A stretch of 64,000 nt of DNA from UBA4810 sp002479215 (GTDB lineage: Bacteria > Desulfobacterota > Syntrophia > Syntrophales > Smithellaceae). Where the stretch lies: contig JBEKVB010000005.1 of NCBI GenBank assembly GCA_049514435.1, forward strand, positions 62,001 through 126,000, read 5' to 3'. A model generated the notes under the pieces. It worked only from the letters and a program-made list of their open reading frames with translations. It searched no databases and had not been told where the DNA came from. The position numbers and the translations under genes are program-made. Below, piece by piece: positions 24,456 to 33,790 of this stretch; positions within the stretch are counted from its first letter, which is position 1; the number at the start of each line of letters is the position of its first letter.

Positions 24456-25961
24456 ATGTATCAGCCCAGTTTCGCCGAGTTTGAGAAGTTAGCGGAGAGC
24501 GGAAATTTGATTCCGGTCTATCGGGAAATATTGGCCGATGTGGAAACACCGGTTTCCGTTTTAATGAAACTGCAACATAAGAGCCACGTCTATCTGCTGG
24601 AAAGTGTCGAGGGCGGTGAAAAATGGGGCAGGTATTCATTTTTAGGCACAGACGCCGGTGTTGTTTTCAGAGTGCGTGGTGCGGATGTCCTTGTTCAGGA
24701 GAAGGGAAAAGTAACTACCCGTGAGCATAAAGGCAATCCGCTGGGTTTGCTGCGTGACTTACTGAATCGTTACCAGCCTGTTTCTATCCCGGGTCTGCCC
24801 AGATTTTACGGCGGAGCTGTCGGTTACCTGGGGTATGAAATGGTGCACTATTTTGAAAAGCTTCCGCCAAGCCCGCCGGATGATTTAGATTTGGATGAAG
24901 CTATTTTTGTGATCAGCGATTCGATCATGATTTTTGATAATGTACGCCATACAATTAAAGTTGTCGCCTGCGCCTTTACGGAAGAAACAGCTTCGCTTGA
25001 AGAGAGTTATGCCGCTTCGTGCCGGAAGATAGACACAATGATTGAAACAATCGGAGCGGTGGCGCCTCAGCGGTCAATAACGTCTGCCGATGTAAAAAAT
25101 GTATCCTTTGCCTCTAATATGACTCCGGACCAATACAGGGCGGTAATTGAGAAGGCCAAAGAATACATCATTGCCGGAGATGTCATCCAGGTTGTGCTCT
25201 CTCAACGTTTTCAGACTGAATGCCGCAGCAATTCCATTGATCTCTACCGGGCGCTGCGCTTTATCAATCCCTCACCATATCTGTTCTTTCTTCAGCTGAA
25301 TGATCTGACCCTGATCGGCTCATCACCGGAAGTAATGGTCCGCAAGGAGGAGGAAACGATGGAATTGCGCCCTATTGCCGGAACAAGAAGAAGAGGAAAA
25401 ACCGAGCAGGAAGATCGCGCACTATCCGATGAGTTGCTCTCCGATGAAAAGGAGCGGGCGGAGCATGTGATGTTGGTCGATCTGGGGCGCAATGATCTCG
25501 GACGAGTTGCGCAAACTGGCAGTGTTCAAGTGAATCAATATATGGTTGTGGAAAAATACTCGCACGTGATGCATTTGGTATCCAATGTTCGCGCACAGCT
25601 GGCCAAAGGCAAAGACGCGTTTGATGTTCTGGCGGCAACCTTTCCCGCCGGAACATTGACCGGAGCTCCCAAGATCCGCGCGATGGAAATTATCAGCGAA
25701 CTGGAAAAAGTAAAAAGGGGACCCTACGGTGGTGCGGTGGGTTATTTCAGCTTCAGCGGTAATATGGATTTCTGCATTACGATCCGGACGATGGTTTTAA
25801 AGAATGGCAAAATTTATGTGCAGGCCGGAGCAGGAATTGTTTACGATTCCAATCCTGAATCGGAACATCAGGAATCGCTGAATAAAGCCAGAGGAATGCA
25901 ACAGGCAGTGCGTCTGGCGGCCGGCGGCTTTGTCCTGGAGAACGGCAATCAGGAGAAATAA
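24456..25961 (+). CDS. trpE: Anthranilate synthase component I (TrpE)
   Basis: 501 aa from the ATG at 24456, preceded by AAGGAGAG; the in-frame ATG at 24435 lies within the RBS region and is less likely. N-terminal domain with LLESVEGGEKWGRYSF (Ser for Trp feedback, near residue 45). C-terminal chorismate-binding domain: GDVIQVVLSQRF, PIAGTRRRG, DLGRNDLGRV and the late GGAVGYFSF and AGAGIVYDSNPE. Makes anthranilate from chorismate with TrpG ammonia. First structural gene of a complete operon; trpG begins 3 bp after its stop. Confidence 0.97.
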   Translation: MYQPSFAEFEKLAESGNLIPVYREILADVETPVSVLMKLQHKSHVYLLESVEGGEKWGRYSFLGTDAGVVFRVRGADVLVQEKGKVTTREHKGNPLGLLRDLLNRYQPVSIPGLPRFYGGAVGYLGYEMVHYFEKLPPSPPDDLDLDEAIFVISDSIMIFDNVRHTIKVVACAFTEETASLEESYAASCRKIDTMIETIGAVAPQRSITSADVKNVSFASNMTPDQYRAVIEKAKEYIIAGDVIQVVLSQRFQTECRSNSIDLYRALRFINPSPYLFFLQLNDLTLIGSSPEVMVRKEEETMELRPIAGTRRRGKTEQEDRALSDELLSDEKERAEHVMLVDLGRNDLGRVAQTGSVQVNQYMVVEKYSHVMHLVSNVRAQLAKGKDAFDVLAATFPAGTLTGAPKIRAMEIISELEKVKRGPYGGAVGYFSFSGNMDFCITIRTMVLKNGKIYVQAGAGIVYDSNPESEHQESLNKARGMQQAVRLAAGGFVLENGNQEK

Positions 25962-25964
25962 AAT

Positions 25965-26552
25965 ATGATTTTGATGATTGATAATTACGATTCATTTACA
26001 TTTAATATTGTGCAGTATCTGGGACAAATGGGTGAAGATGTCGAGGTGCACCGCAATGACCGGATAGCGATCGAAGAAATAAAAAGACTGAAACCTCAAA
26101 GCATATTTCTATCGCCGGGTCCCTGTTCTCCTTGCGAGGCGGGAATAACAGTTGATGTTATCCGTGAATTTTACAAAAATGTGCCGATTATGGGAATATG
26201 TCTGGGGCATCAATCCATCGGCTATGCCTTCGGCGGCGAAATAATCCGTGCTTCGCGCATTATGCACGGAAAAACCTCGCCGATCATTAACGACGGTAAA
26301 ACAATTTTTGCCGGCCTGCCCAATCCCTTCTCTGCCGGCCGTTATCATTCCCTGCTGGTCAAGAGGGAGTCTCTGCCTGATTGCCTGGAGATCAGCGCCG
26401 AAACTGCCGAAGGTGAAATCATGGGATTGCGGCACAGGGAATATCCGGTAGAGGGCATTCAGTTCCATCCGGAATCCGTGTTGACGCCGCAGGGCAAACG
26501 CATCATCAGGAACTTTTTAAAATATACGGGACGAAAGGAGCATTTGTCATGA
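25965..26552 (+). CDS. trpG: Anthranilate synthase component II (TrpG, amidotransferase)
   Basis: 195 aa class I glutamine amidotransferase: MIDNYDSFTFNIVQYLG at the start, oxyanion region SPGPCSPCEAG, nucleophile Cys in GICLGHQSIG (near residue 79), and His-Glu pair in IQFHPESVLTP near 168. Supplies ammonia to TrpE. In many bacteria the same chain also serves PabB; no pabB is nearby. Its end overlaps trpD by four bases (ATGA). Confidence 0.96.
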   Translation: MILMIDNYDSFTFNIVQYLGQMGEDVEVHRNDRIAIEEIKRLKPQSIFLSPGPCSPCEAGITVDVIREFYKNVPIMGICLGHQSIGYAFGGEIIRASRIMHGKTSPIINDGKTIFAGLPNPFSAGRYHSLLVKRESLPDCLEISAETAEGEIMGLRHREYPVEGIQFHPESVLTPQGKRIIRNFLKYTGRKEHLS

Positions 26553-27559
26553 TCAAAGAAGCAATTGAAAAAGCCGTTAAAAAAATAGATCTACGCGAAG
26601 CGGAAACGATGGCGGCTATGGGAGAAATTATGGAAGGCAACGCTACTCCTGCACAAATTGCTGCTCTGATTACTGCCTTGCGGATGAAAGGGGAGACGGT
26701 GGAGGAAGTGACCGGTGCGGCGCGCATCATGCGCCAGAAGGCAACGCGGATCAATGCCTGTTCGGCAACCATTGTGGATACTTGCGGCACAGGGGGCGAT
26801 TCCTTAAATACGTTCAACATCTCGACGACAACTGCTTTCGTTGTTGCCGCGGCGGGGATTGTTGTGGCCAAGCACGGCAACCGTGCGGTATCCAGCGGCT
26901 GCGGCAGCGCTGATGTTCTGGAGGCCCTCGGCGTCAATATCAGCGCGCCTCAGGAAATCGTCGAAGAATGTATTCAACAAATCGGCATCGGCTTTCTCTT
27001 TGCGCCTAAACTCCATGGCGCGATGAAATATGCTATTGGCCCCCGGCGCGAAATCGGTATTCGCACAATATTTAATATGTTGGGGCCGCTGACCAATCCG
27101 GCCGGAGCAACCGCACAGCTTCTGGGTGTCTATGATCCTCGGCTCACCGAAATGTTTGCCGACGTTTTAAAAAATATGGGCACAAAAAGAGCATTTGTTG
27201 TGCACGGCCTGGATGGCTTGGATGAAGTCACGATAACCGGTGAAACACGCGTGGCGGAACTCAAAGACGGCATCATTCGGACTTACAATATCAATCCGGT
27301 GGACTATTTCGGCAAGACTGATCCACTGGAAGCCATTCGCGGCGGCGATCCTGCCGTGAATGCCCGGATTACCAGAGATGTTCTTTCCGGGAAAAATGGA
27401 GCCTGCCGTAATGTCGTCTTGATTAACGCGGCTTTGGCGATCGTTGCCGGAGAAAAGGCGGAAAATATAAAAGATGGAATGAAGATTGCGGCCGAGTGCA
27501 TTGACAGCGGTGCGGCGGTAAAGAAACTGCAATCACTTATTGAAATGAGCAACAGTTGA
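26549..27559 (+). CDS. trpD: Anthranilate phosphoribosyltransferase (TrpD)
   Basis: 336 aa. PRPP-binding motif DTCGTGGDSLNTFNIST near residue 78, then KHGNRAVSSGCGSADVLEALG near 108-128, FLFAPKLHGAMKY and NMLGPLTNPA. Transfers phosphoribosyl from PRPP to anthranilate. It is the separate monofunctional form, not fused to TrpG. Overlaps trpG by ATGA and precedes trpC by 7 bp. Confidence 0.97.
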   Translation: MIKEAIEKAVKKIDLREAETMAAMGEIMEGNATPAQIAALITALRMKGETVEEVTGAARIMRQKATRINACSATIVDTCGTGGDSLNTFNISTTTAFVVAAAGIVVAKHGNRAVSSGCGSADVLEALGVNISAPQEIVEECIQQIGIGFLFAPKLHGAMKYAIGPRREIGIRTIFNMLGPLTNPAGATAQLLGVYDPRLTEMFADVLKNMGTKRAFVVHGLDGLDEVTITGETRVAELKDGIIRTYNINPVDYFGKTDPLEAIRGGDPAVNARITRDVLSGKNGACRNVVLINAALAIVAGEKAENIKDGMKIAAECIDSGAAVKKLQSLIEMSNS

Positions 27560-27566
27560 TAAAAAT

Positions 27567-28340
27567 ATGATTCTCGACAAAATTATTGAAACCAAGAAAA
27601 CTGAAGTAGAACAGTTGAAAAAACAAACAACTGTATCCGCTTTGAAAAAAATAATTGCCCAGCTGGAATCGTGCCGGGATTTCCGACAGGCGATAAGTGC
27701 GAAACAATGCGCGGTCATAGCCGAAGTAAAATGTGCCTCGCCGTCGCGCGGCAGACTTATTGCGGATTTTGATCCGTTAAGAATTGCCCGCGTTTATGAG
27801 CAAAACGGCGTAGCCGCGATTTCAGTTCTGACCGATGAAAAATATTTTGCAGGGCATAAAAATTATCTAACACAAATCAGACAACACGTTGGACTGCCGC
27901 TCTTGCGGAAGGATTTTATCATTGACCCTTTACAGATTTATGAAACAAGGGCCATCGGCGCTGATGCCGTTTTATTGATTGCGCATGTTTTGGGAGCGAG
28001 GCTGGGGGACTTTATATCATTGGCCAAAGAACTTGGTTTAAGTCCGCTTACGGAAGTGCACACGAAAGCGGAGCTAGATTTGGCTCTGGCTGCCGATGCG
28101 GAGATCATCGGTATCAATAACAGAAATCTGGATACATTTATTATCGATATAGAAACCAGCCGCAAGCTTAAGGCACAAATTCCTGCCGATAAAATTGTTG
28201 TGGCCGAAAGCGGAATTATGAAGAGAGCAGATATTGAATCATTGATACAAGCGGGTATTAATGTTTTTTTAATCGGGGAGGCATTGATCGCAGCACCGGA
28301 CATCGGGGAAAAACTGCGTGCCTTAAAAGGGGAAAGCTGA
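27567..28340 (+). CDS. trpC: Indole-3-glycerol phosphate synthase (TrpC)
   Basis: 257 aa TIM barrel. EVKCASPSRG (catalytic Lys/Glu region, near residue 53), LTDEKYFAGH, LRKDFIIDPLQIYE with catalytic Lys near 112, GINNRNLDTF and ESGIMKRADI plus FLIGEALI for phosphate binding. Converts CdRP to indole-3-glycerol phosphate. Monofunctional; trpF follows as a separate gene one base later. Confidence 0.97.
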   Translation: MILDKIIETKKTEVEQLKKQTTVSALKKIIAQLESCRDFRQAISAKQCAVIAEVKCASPSRGRLIADFDPLRIARVYEQNGVAAISVLTDEKYFAGHKNYLTQIRQHVGLPLLRKDFIIDPLQIYETRAIGADAVLLIAHVLGARLGDFISLAKELGLSPLTEVHTKAELDLALAADAEIIGINNRNLDTFIIDIETSRKLKAQIPADKIVVAESGIMKRADIESLIQAGINVFLIGEALIAAPDIGEKLRALKGES

Positions 28341-28341
28341 A

Positions 28342-29004
28342 GTGACACAAATTAAAATCTGCGGAATAACCAATGAAGAAGATGCTCTGTGCGCGGCTAA
28401 ATTAGGCGCGGCGGCGCTGGGCTTTATCTTTTATCCGCCATCGGGGCGCTATGTCAGCCCGGAGCAAGCACGTCAGATTATAAATATTTTGCCGCAGTCT
28501 CTGGTTAAGGTCGGCGTTTTTGTAGATGAGAGTGCTGCGGAAGTGAAAAGAATAGTTGAATATTGCGGGTTTGATTTTGTCCAATTGCATGGCGATGAAT
28601 CGCCGAAGTATTGCTCCCAATTTCCGGCAGCACAGGTCATTAAAGCTGTCGAGTTAAAAAACGAAAACGATTTGAGTCATGCTTTGGGCTACGATGTTGC
28701 CGCCATTTTAGTGGATAGCCGCCATGCCGGTCTTTACGGCGGCACCGGCAAGAAAGCCAATTGGGAATTGGCGCAGTGCATCAAGAATAAAAAGTTGCTG
28801 ATTCTTTCCGGCGGTTTAAACGGGGAGAATATAAAAGGAGCCATAGAAAAAATTGCGCCTCAGGCGTTGGATATTAATAGCGGCGTGGAAAAATCCCCTG
28901 GGAAAAAAGATCACATAAAAATGGCGCGGATATTCGATGTTGTGCGCAAGGTAAATTCTGAGATGGATGACACTGCATTAATTTTTACGAAGAGGAAAAT
29001 ATGA
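28342..29004 (+). CDS. trpF: Phosphoribosylanthranilate isomerase (TrpF)
   Basis: 220 aa from a GTG start after GGGGAAAGCTGA, with the trpC stop only one base before. KICGITNEEDA contains the catalytic Cys (near residue 7); FVQLHGDESP, ILVDSRHAGLYGGTGK (catalytic Asp) and LSGGLNGENI follow. Amadori rearrangement of PRA to CdRP. The C-terminus is slightly extended and overlaps trpB by ATGA. Confidence 0.95.
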   Translation: MTQIKICGITNEEDALCAAKLGAAALGFIFYPPSGRYVSPEQARQIINILPQSLVKVGVFVDESAAEVKRIVEYCGFDFVQLHGDESPKYCSQFPAAQVIKAVELKNENDLSHALGYDVAAILVDSRHAGLYGGTGKKANWELAQCIKNKKLLILSGGLNGENIKGAIEKIAPQALDINSGVEKSPGKKDHIKMARIFDVVRKVNSEMDDTALIFTKRKI

Positions 29005-30191
29005 AAAAAACTCTACCCGATAAAAACGGACACTTCGGCATTTTTGGCGGACGCTATGCCGCCGAGACATTGATGCCTGCTTTAATCGATTTGGAAAAAG
29101 CTTATAACGCCACAAAAAAAGATAAATCTTTTCAAAAAGAATTTGTCTATTATCAGAAAGAGTATGCCGGACGCGAAACTCCACTTTATTTTGCCGACCA
29201 TATGACAAAAGTATTGGGCGGGGCTAAAATTTATCTGAAAAGGGAAGATTTGAATCATACCGGCTCTCACAAAATAAACAATACGTTGGGGCAGGCACTG
29301 CTTGCCCGCCGGATGGGGAAGAAAAAAGTCATTGCGGAAACCGGCGCGGGACAGCATGGTGTGGCGACGGCAACGGTTGCAGCGCTCTTCGGCATGGAAT
29401 GCAAAGTATTTATGGGTGAAGAAGATATTAGAAGACAAGCACCTAATGTCTTCCGTATGAAAATTCTGGGTGCGGAAGTTGTGCCCGTGAAAAGCGGCAC
29501 AGCGACACTCAAAGATGCGATGAACGAGGCCATGCGCTACTGGGTATCCAGTGTTCGTGATACCTTTTACATCATTGGCACAACAGCCGGGCCGCATCCA
29601 TATCCGCAGATGGTACGCAACTTTCAATCGGTCATCGGCCGCGAGACAAAAAAACAAATCCTGAAAATGGAAGGCAGAAATCCAGATGTTTTGATCGCTT
29701 GTGTCGGCGGCGGCAGTAACGCTATGGGACTTTTTTATCCTTTCCGCGGCGAAAAAAATATTGACATGTACGGAGTGGAGGCGGCCGGTCATGGCCTGAA
29801 TACAAGTGAGCATTCGGCCAGCATCAATGCGGGGAAGGTTGGTGTTCTGCATGGAAACAAAACATATCTTTTGCAGGATGAACATGGGCAGGTGAGGGAT
29901 GCTTATTCGATTGCCGCCGGTCTGGATTATCCGGGAGTCGGCCCCGAACATGCTTATTTTCACGCGACAAAAAAAATAAAATACGTGACCATAACTGATA
30001 AAGAAGCAATCGAGGCTTTCTCCTTTTTATCCCGCCAGGAGGGCATCATTCCCGCGCTCGAAAGCGCGCATGCCCTAGCCTACAGTATGAAGATAGCACC
30101 CAAAATGGCCAAAAATAAAGTCATAGTTGTTTGTCTGTCGGGCAGGGGAGATAAAGACGCACAGACGATTGCCGAGAAGGGAGCTATATAG
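29001..30191 (+). CDS. trpB: Tryptophan synthase beta chain (TrpB1)
   Basis: 396 aa. Typical TrpB1: GRYAAETLMPAL at the start, PLP lysine in LNHTGSHKINNTLGQA (near residue 91), AETGAGQHGVATAT, and CVGGGSNAMG. COMM-domain residues for TrpA contact are present. The genome therefore carries both TrpB1 here and TrpB2 at 14906. trpA starts two bases after its stop. Confidence 0.97.
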   Translation: MKKTLPDKNGHFGIFGGRYAAETLMPALIDLEKAYNATKKDKSFQKEFVYYQKEYAGRETPLYFADHMTKVLGGAKIYLKREDLNHTGSHKINNTLGQALLARRMGKKKVIAETGAGQHGVATATVAALFGMECKVFMGEEDIRRQAPNVFRMKILGAEVVPVKSGTATLKDAMNEAMRYWVSSVRDTFYIIGTTAGPHPYPQMVRNFQSVIGRETKKQILKMEGRNPDVLIACVGGGSNAMGLFYPFRGEKNIDMYGVEAAGHGLNTSEHSASINAGKVGVLHGNKTYLLQDEHGQVRDAYSIAAGLDYPGVGPEHAYFHATKKIKYVTITDKEAIEAFSFLSRQEGIIPALESAHALAYSMKIAPKMAKNKVIVVCLSGRGDKDAQTIAEKGAI

Positions 30192-30193
30192 GC

Positions 30194-30985
30194 ATGGGGC
30201 GGATTACTGAAAAATTTAACCTGTTGCGCGAGAGAAATGAAAAAGCGCTGATAGTCTATTTAACGGCAGGCGATCCCTCGCTGGCCGTAACCAAAAAATT
30301 GATTCTGGGTTTGGCCGATGCAGGAGTTGATATTTTGGAAATCGGCGTTCCCTTTTCCGATCCCACAGCCGATGGGCCGGTCATTCAGGAAGCATCACAG
30401 CGGTCTTTAAAGGCTGGAACGACTCTGCAAGGTGTACTGGATTTGGTTAACGATATCCGTATAACATCGCAGATCCCGATCGTGCTGTTCGGCTACTACA
30501 ATCCGATTTTTGCTTATGGAACAAAAAAGTTTGCCCAAGCGGCAAAAAAAGCCGGTGTGGATGGTATTTTGGTAGTTGATTTGCCGCCGGAAGAAGCGAA
30601 AGAATTGAGAAAATATACTGACGCTTCCGGCATTGATTTTATTTCTCTGATTGCACCAACAACCGGGATGGAAAGATTGCGCCAGATTGCCGTCGATGCC
30701 ACAGGATTTCTTTATTATATTTCCATCACCGGCGTTACCGGTACTGCCGCGCCCAAAATTGACAATATAAAAAATGAGGTAGAAAAAATCCGCAAGATTA
30801 CAAAATTACCTCTGGCGGTGGGATTTGGTATTTCGAATCCAAGACAGGCAAGCGAAATCGCGAACTTTGCTGACGGCATTGTTATCGGCAGCGCCGTCGT
30901 GCGGTTGATTAATGAGAACAAAAACAACAGCACTTTAGTAAAAATTGTTTCTAAATACATACGCGAAATTAAGGACGCTCTTTGA
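30194..30985 (+). CDS. trpA: Tryptophan synthase alpha chain (TrpA)
   Basis: 263 aa TIM barrel. Catalytic Glu in LEIGVPFSDPTADGPVIQ (near residue 50) and Asp in the same stretch; VDLPPEEA; ITGVTGT; GFGISNPRQA and GIVIGSAVV for phosphate binding. Cleaves indole-3-glycerol phosphate and channels indole to TrpB. Last gene of the operon. No strong hairpin terminator was recognised after it. Confidence 0.97.
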   Translation: MGRITEKFNLLRERNEKALIVYLTAGDPSLAVTKKLILGLADAGVDILEIGVPFSDPTADGPVIQEASQRSLKAGTTLQGVLDLVNDIRITSQIPIVLFGYYNPIFAYGTKKFAQAAKKAGVDGILVVDLPPEEAKELRKYTDASGIDFISLIAPTTGMERLRQIAVDATGFLYYISITGVTGTAAPKIDNIKNEVEKIRKITKLPLAVGFGISNPRQASEIANFADGIVIGSAVVRLINENKNNSTLVKIVSKYIREIKDAL

Positions 30986-31034
30986 TAGGTTTTAATTTCG
31001 CAACTGGGTTGAATGCTTTGTTTTTGACCACCTT

Positions 31035-31063
31035 TTGTGTTTACTTTATATTTTTGTTATAAT
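31035..31063 (+). promoter_or_regulatory. Possible promoter of the AOR gene
   Basis: A perfect TATAAT (31058-31063) with a weak -35 TTGTGT (31035-31040) at 17 bp spacing, about 125 bp before the AOR start. Confidence 0.45.
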
Positions 31064-31187
31064 AAACATACTACCAGGAAAACTGCGGGGAAGTATTCAC
31101 AGTACATGTTTAGATTATATTCAGTTGGTTATATTGCCGTTTCACGAGAATTGGATAATAAATAATCACAGGAAAAGGAGTAGAGCT

Positions 31188-32906
31188 ATGAAATTCATAA
31201 GAGTCGATATGTCGCGCCAGAGTATCCGCTTTGAGGATGTACCTAAACCTTATCTTGGTTTGGGGGGCAGGAGCTTGACCTCAACTATTATCAACGTCGA
31301 AGTGCCGCCGAAAGGCGATCCCTTAGGCCCGGAAAATAAGCTTATTTTTGCCCCGGGACTTTTAAGCGGAACGAATCTGGTCAATACCAGCCGGGTTTCT
31401 GTCGGCGCTAAAAGTCCCTTAACCGGCACCATCAAAGAAAGCAATGCCGGAGGCACCATCGCCGCCGCTTTAGGGCATCTCGGGATTACGGCAATCGTTG
31501 TAGAAGGCCAGGCGGCAAAAGGGGAAATGTTTATCCTGCGGATTAATGAAAAAGGCGAGGCCAGCCTCATACCGGCTAAAGAATTCAAAGGAATGCGCAC
31601 GTATAGTTTGACAGATAAATTAATGAAAACCTATGGAAACAGGACTTCAGTCATGTGCATCGGCCCGGCCGGAGAATATCTTATGAAATCCGCTTCCATT
31701 CAGTCCTCAGATGTTGATGACCACCCCTGTCGGGCAGCGGGACGCGGAGGGCTGGGAGCCGTCATGGGTTCTAAGGGCTTGAAAGCCCTTGTAGTGGATC
31801 GGCAGGGGAAAAGTCCTGATGCTATTGCCGATCCTGAGGCCTTTAAAGAAGCGGCCAAAATCTTTGCCCTCAAGGTTAAAGAAAATCCTTTCAGCGGACA
31901 GTTTTTGCCGAACCTGGGAACTGCCGGATTGGTTGCCGCGGTAAATTCTATGGGCGCCTTCCCCAGTTATAACGCCACCGAGGGAGTTCTCCCTGGCTGG
32001 GAAAATATCAGTGGAGAAAACCTAACCAAGATAATGAAGGAGCGCGGCGGCAGCCCCGGCCATATGGGCTGCGCCCAATGCATTATCCATTGTTCCAATG
32101 TTTTTAAGGATAAACAGGGGAAATATGTTACTTCGTCCCTGGAATACGAGACCATCTGGGCTTTCGGCGGCATGACCGGAATAAAAGACCTGGATACTAT
32201 CGCCCGCCTGGATTTTCTCTGCGACGACATCGGACTCGATACCATGAACACCGGCGTTGCTTTGGCCGTGGCCATGGATGCGGGATATAAAAAATTTGAA
32301 GATGGCCAGGCAGCCATCGAAATGCTCGAAGAGATAGGTAAAGGTACTGAAATGGGCAAGGTGTTGGGAGACGGTCCGTCGGCTGTGGGACGCCGTTTCA
32401 ACCATCCCCGGATTCCGGCAGTCAAGAATCAGAGCATTGCTGCCTATGACCCGAGAGCCATGCAGGGAAACGGCGTTACCTATGCTACCTCGCCTATGGG
32501 TGCCGATCATACGGCCGGAAACGTCATCGGCCAATATATGGCCGGAAAGCTCGATCCTCTTAAGCCTGGAGGTCAGGTCAAAGCCTCGCGCAACTCTCAG
32601 ATTGCTATGGCCGCTATGGATAGCATCGGCCTTTGTATTCTTGCGGCTGTTGCCCTGGAAGCGCCGGAAGCAGGCGCAGCGTTTCTTAAAGCCCTGAGCG
32701 CTAAATTAGGCACTCCGCTTGGCCCCGATGCCATTCCCCAGTTAGGAGTTCGCACCCTGCAGGCGGAAAGAGAATTTAACCGTAGAGCGGGCTTCACCAA
32801 CAAGGATGACCGGCTTCCTGAATTTTTCTATAAAGAAGCTCTGCCGCCTCACAATACTGTGTTTACAGTTACTGATGCCGAAATGGATACCACTTTTTCT
32901 TTTTGA
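31188..32906 (+). CDS. Aldehyde:ferredoxin oxidoreductase (AOR family)
   Basis: 572 aa from the ATG at 31188 (GGAAAAGGAG upstream); the frame opens 51 codons earlier but that part is AT-rich noncoding in look. 4Fe-4S ligands: GCAQCIIHC (near residues 285-293) and the distant Cys in DSIGLCILA (near 483). Pterin-binding features include SVGAKSPLTGTIKESNAGG. AOR-family enzymes hold a tungsten or molybdenum bis-pterin and oxidise aldehydes to acids with ferredoxin. Substrate within the family cannot be fixed. A MoaD/ThiS-like gene follows, a common AOR companion. Confidence 0.93.
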   Translation: MKFIRVDMSRQSIRFEDVPKPYLGLGGRSLTSTIINVEVPPKGDPLGPENKLIFAPGLLSGTNLVNTSRVSVGAKSPLTGTIKESNAGGTIAAALGHLGITAIVVEGQAAKGEMFILRINEKGEASLIPAKEFKGMRTYSLTDKLMKTYGNRTSVMCIGPAGEYLMKSASIQSSDVDDHPCRAAGRGGLGAVMGSKGLKALVVDRQGKSPDAIADPEAFKEAAKIFALKVKENPFSGQFLPNLGTAGLVAAVNSMGAFPSYNATEGVLPGWENISGENLTKIMKERGGSPGHMGCAQCIIHCSNVFKDKQGKYVTSSLEYETIWAFGGMTGIKDLDTIARLDFLCDDIGLDTMNTGVALAVAMDAGYKKFEDGQAAIEMLEEIGKGTEMGKVLGDGPSAVGRRFNHPRIPAVKNQSIAAYDPRAMQGNGVTYATSPMGADHTAGNVIGQYMAGKLDPLKPGGQVKASRNSQIAMAAMDSIGLCILAAVALEAPEAGAAFLKALSAKLGTPLGPDAIPQLGVRTLQAEREFNRRAGFTNKDDRLPEFFYKEALPPHNTVFTVTDAEMDTTFSF

Positions 32907-32918
32907 TGAGTCTTGGGG

Positions 32919-33158
32919 ATGAATGTCACGGTAAAATTGTTTGGGGATTTGAAAAGAAAAATACCTGATTATAGTCCGGAGAACGGTCTGGAAATGGATA
33001 TTCCCGAAGGATCGAAGGTAGCTGACCTTTTGGCTCTATTGGGGATACCTACCTCTCCGGGCACAACGGTAATCATGGAAGGCCGCGTTTTGCCATCGGA
33101 GGAAAAGCTAATCAATGGTTCGCTGATAAACCTTTTTCATGTCATGTACGGAGGCTGA
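32919..33158 (+). CDS. MoaD/ThiS-family sulfur carrier
   Basis: 79 aa from the ATG at 32919 (a TTG two codons upstream is also possible). Ubiquitin-like fold ending in the Gly-Gly tail (MYGG) that is adenylated and thiocarboxylated. Other features: VTVKLFGDLKRKIP and GSKVADLLALLGIP. Starts 12 bp after the AOR gene, so it is probably a dedicated sulfur carrier for that enzyme's tungsto/molybdopterin, though no MoeB-like activating gene is next to it. Confidence 0.87.
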   Translation: MNVTVKLFGDLKRKIPDYSPENGLEMDIPEGSKVADLLALLGIPTSPGTTVIMEGRVLPSEEKLINGSLINLFHVMYGG

Positions 33159-33188
33159 TTCCTTTTTCTAACTCTCCTTTATTTTCCA

Positions 33189-33692
33189 CTATACAAGACA
33201 ATTCATATCAGCCTGGCATTGCTTTTCTTTTGTTTTTTCCGCGAGCCTTGCCTTTCGCCTGTTACTGGCCTCCTGGTTTCGTCGCTTCTCATCGTCTGTC
33301 TCTACAACCAGAGGAGATAAAGTAAAGGGACGGCCATTACCGTCCAGGGCTACAAAAGTCAAATAAGCAGATGCCGTATGACGCCTCTTACCGGTGATTA
33401 GATTTTCCGCCTCCACCCGGACTCCGAGTTCCATTGACGTTCTTCCGACAAAGTTTAAGCTAGCCCTCAGGGTCACAAGGTCTCCCACAAAAACGGGATT
33501 GTGGAAGTCCAGCCGGTCAATGGAGGCTGTAACGACATTGGACCTCGCGTGGCGGACAGCCGCGCAACCGGCCGCATTATCAATAAGCTTCATGATGACC
33601 CCGCCATGGACGTTCCCGGCAGGATTTGCATCCTGAGGGTTCATCAGCTGGGCCATGATAATAGTGCTCTCACCTATTCTTTTCCCTTCCAT
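33189..33692 (-). CDS. Acyl-CoA thioesterase, hot-dog fold (YciA type)
   Basis: 167 aa. Hot-dog signature NPAGNVHGGVIMKLIDNAAG near residues 22-41 with the catalytic Asp, then VTASIDRLDF and VGRTSMELGV. The C-terminus is extended and basic (NRRKARLAEKTKEKQ). Hydrolyses acyl-CoA thioesters in the cytoplasm. Fits a fatty-acid-rich metabolism together with the two acyl-CoA ligases at 40-44 kb. RBS AAAAGGAGG. Confidence 0.88.
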   Translation of the reverse strand: MEGKRIGESTIIMAQLMNPQDANPAGNVHGGVIMKLIDNAAGCAAVRHARSNVVTASIDRLDFHNPVFVGDLVTLRASLNFVGRTSMELGVRVEAENLITGKRRHTASAYLTFVALDGNGRPFTLSPLVVETDDEKRRNQEASNRRKARLAEKTKEKQCQADMNCLV

Positions 33693-33790
33693 TTTTTTCC
33701 TCCTTTTAAATGATGCTTCTTTTGCTCAGTTTGATCTTCAATACATCTATGGGTTGGCAAATGACTTCGCCGGGGGTATCTTGCTTAGAT

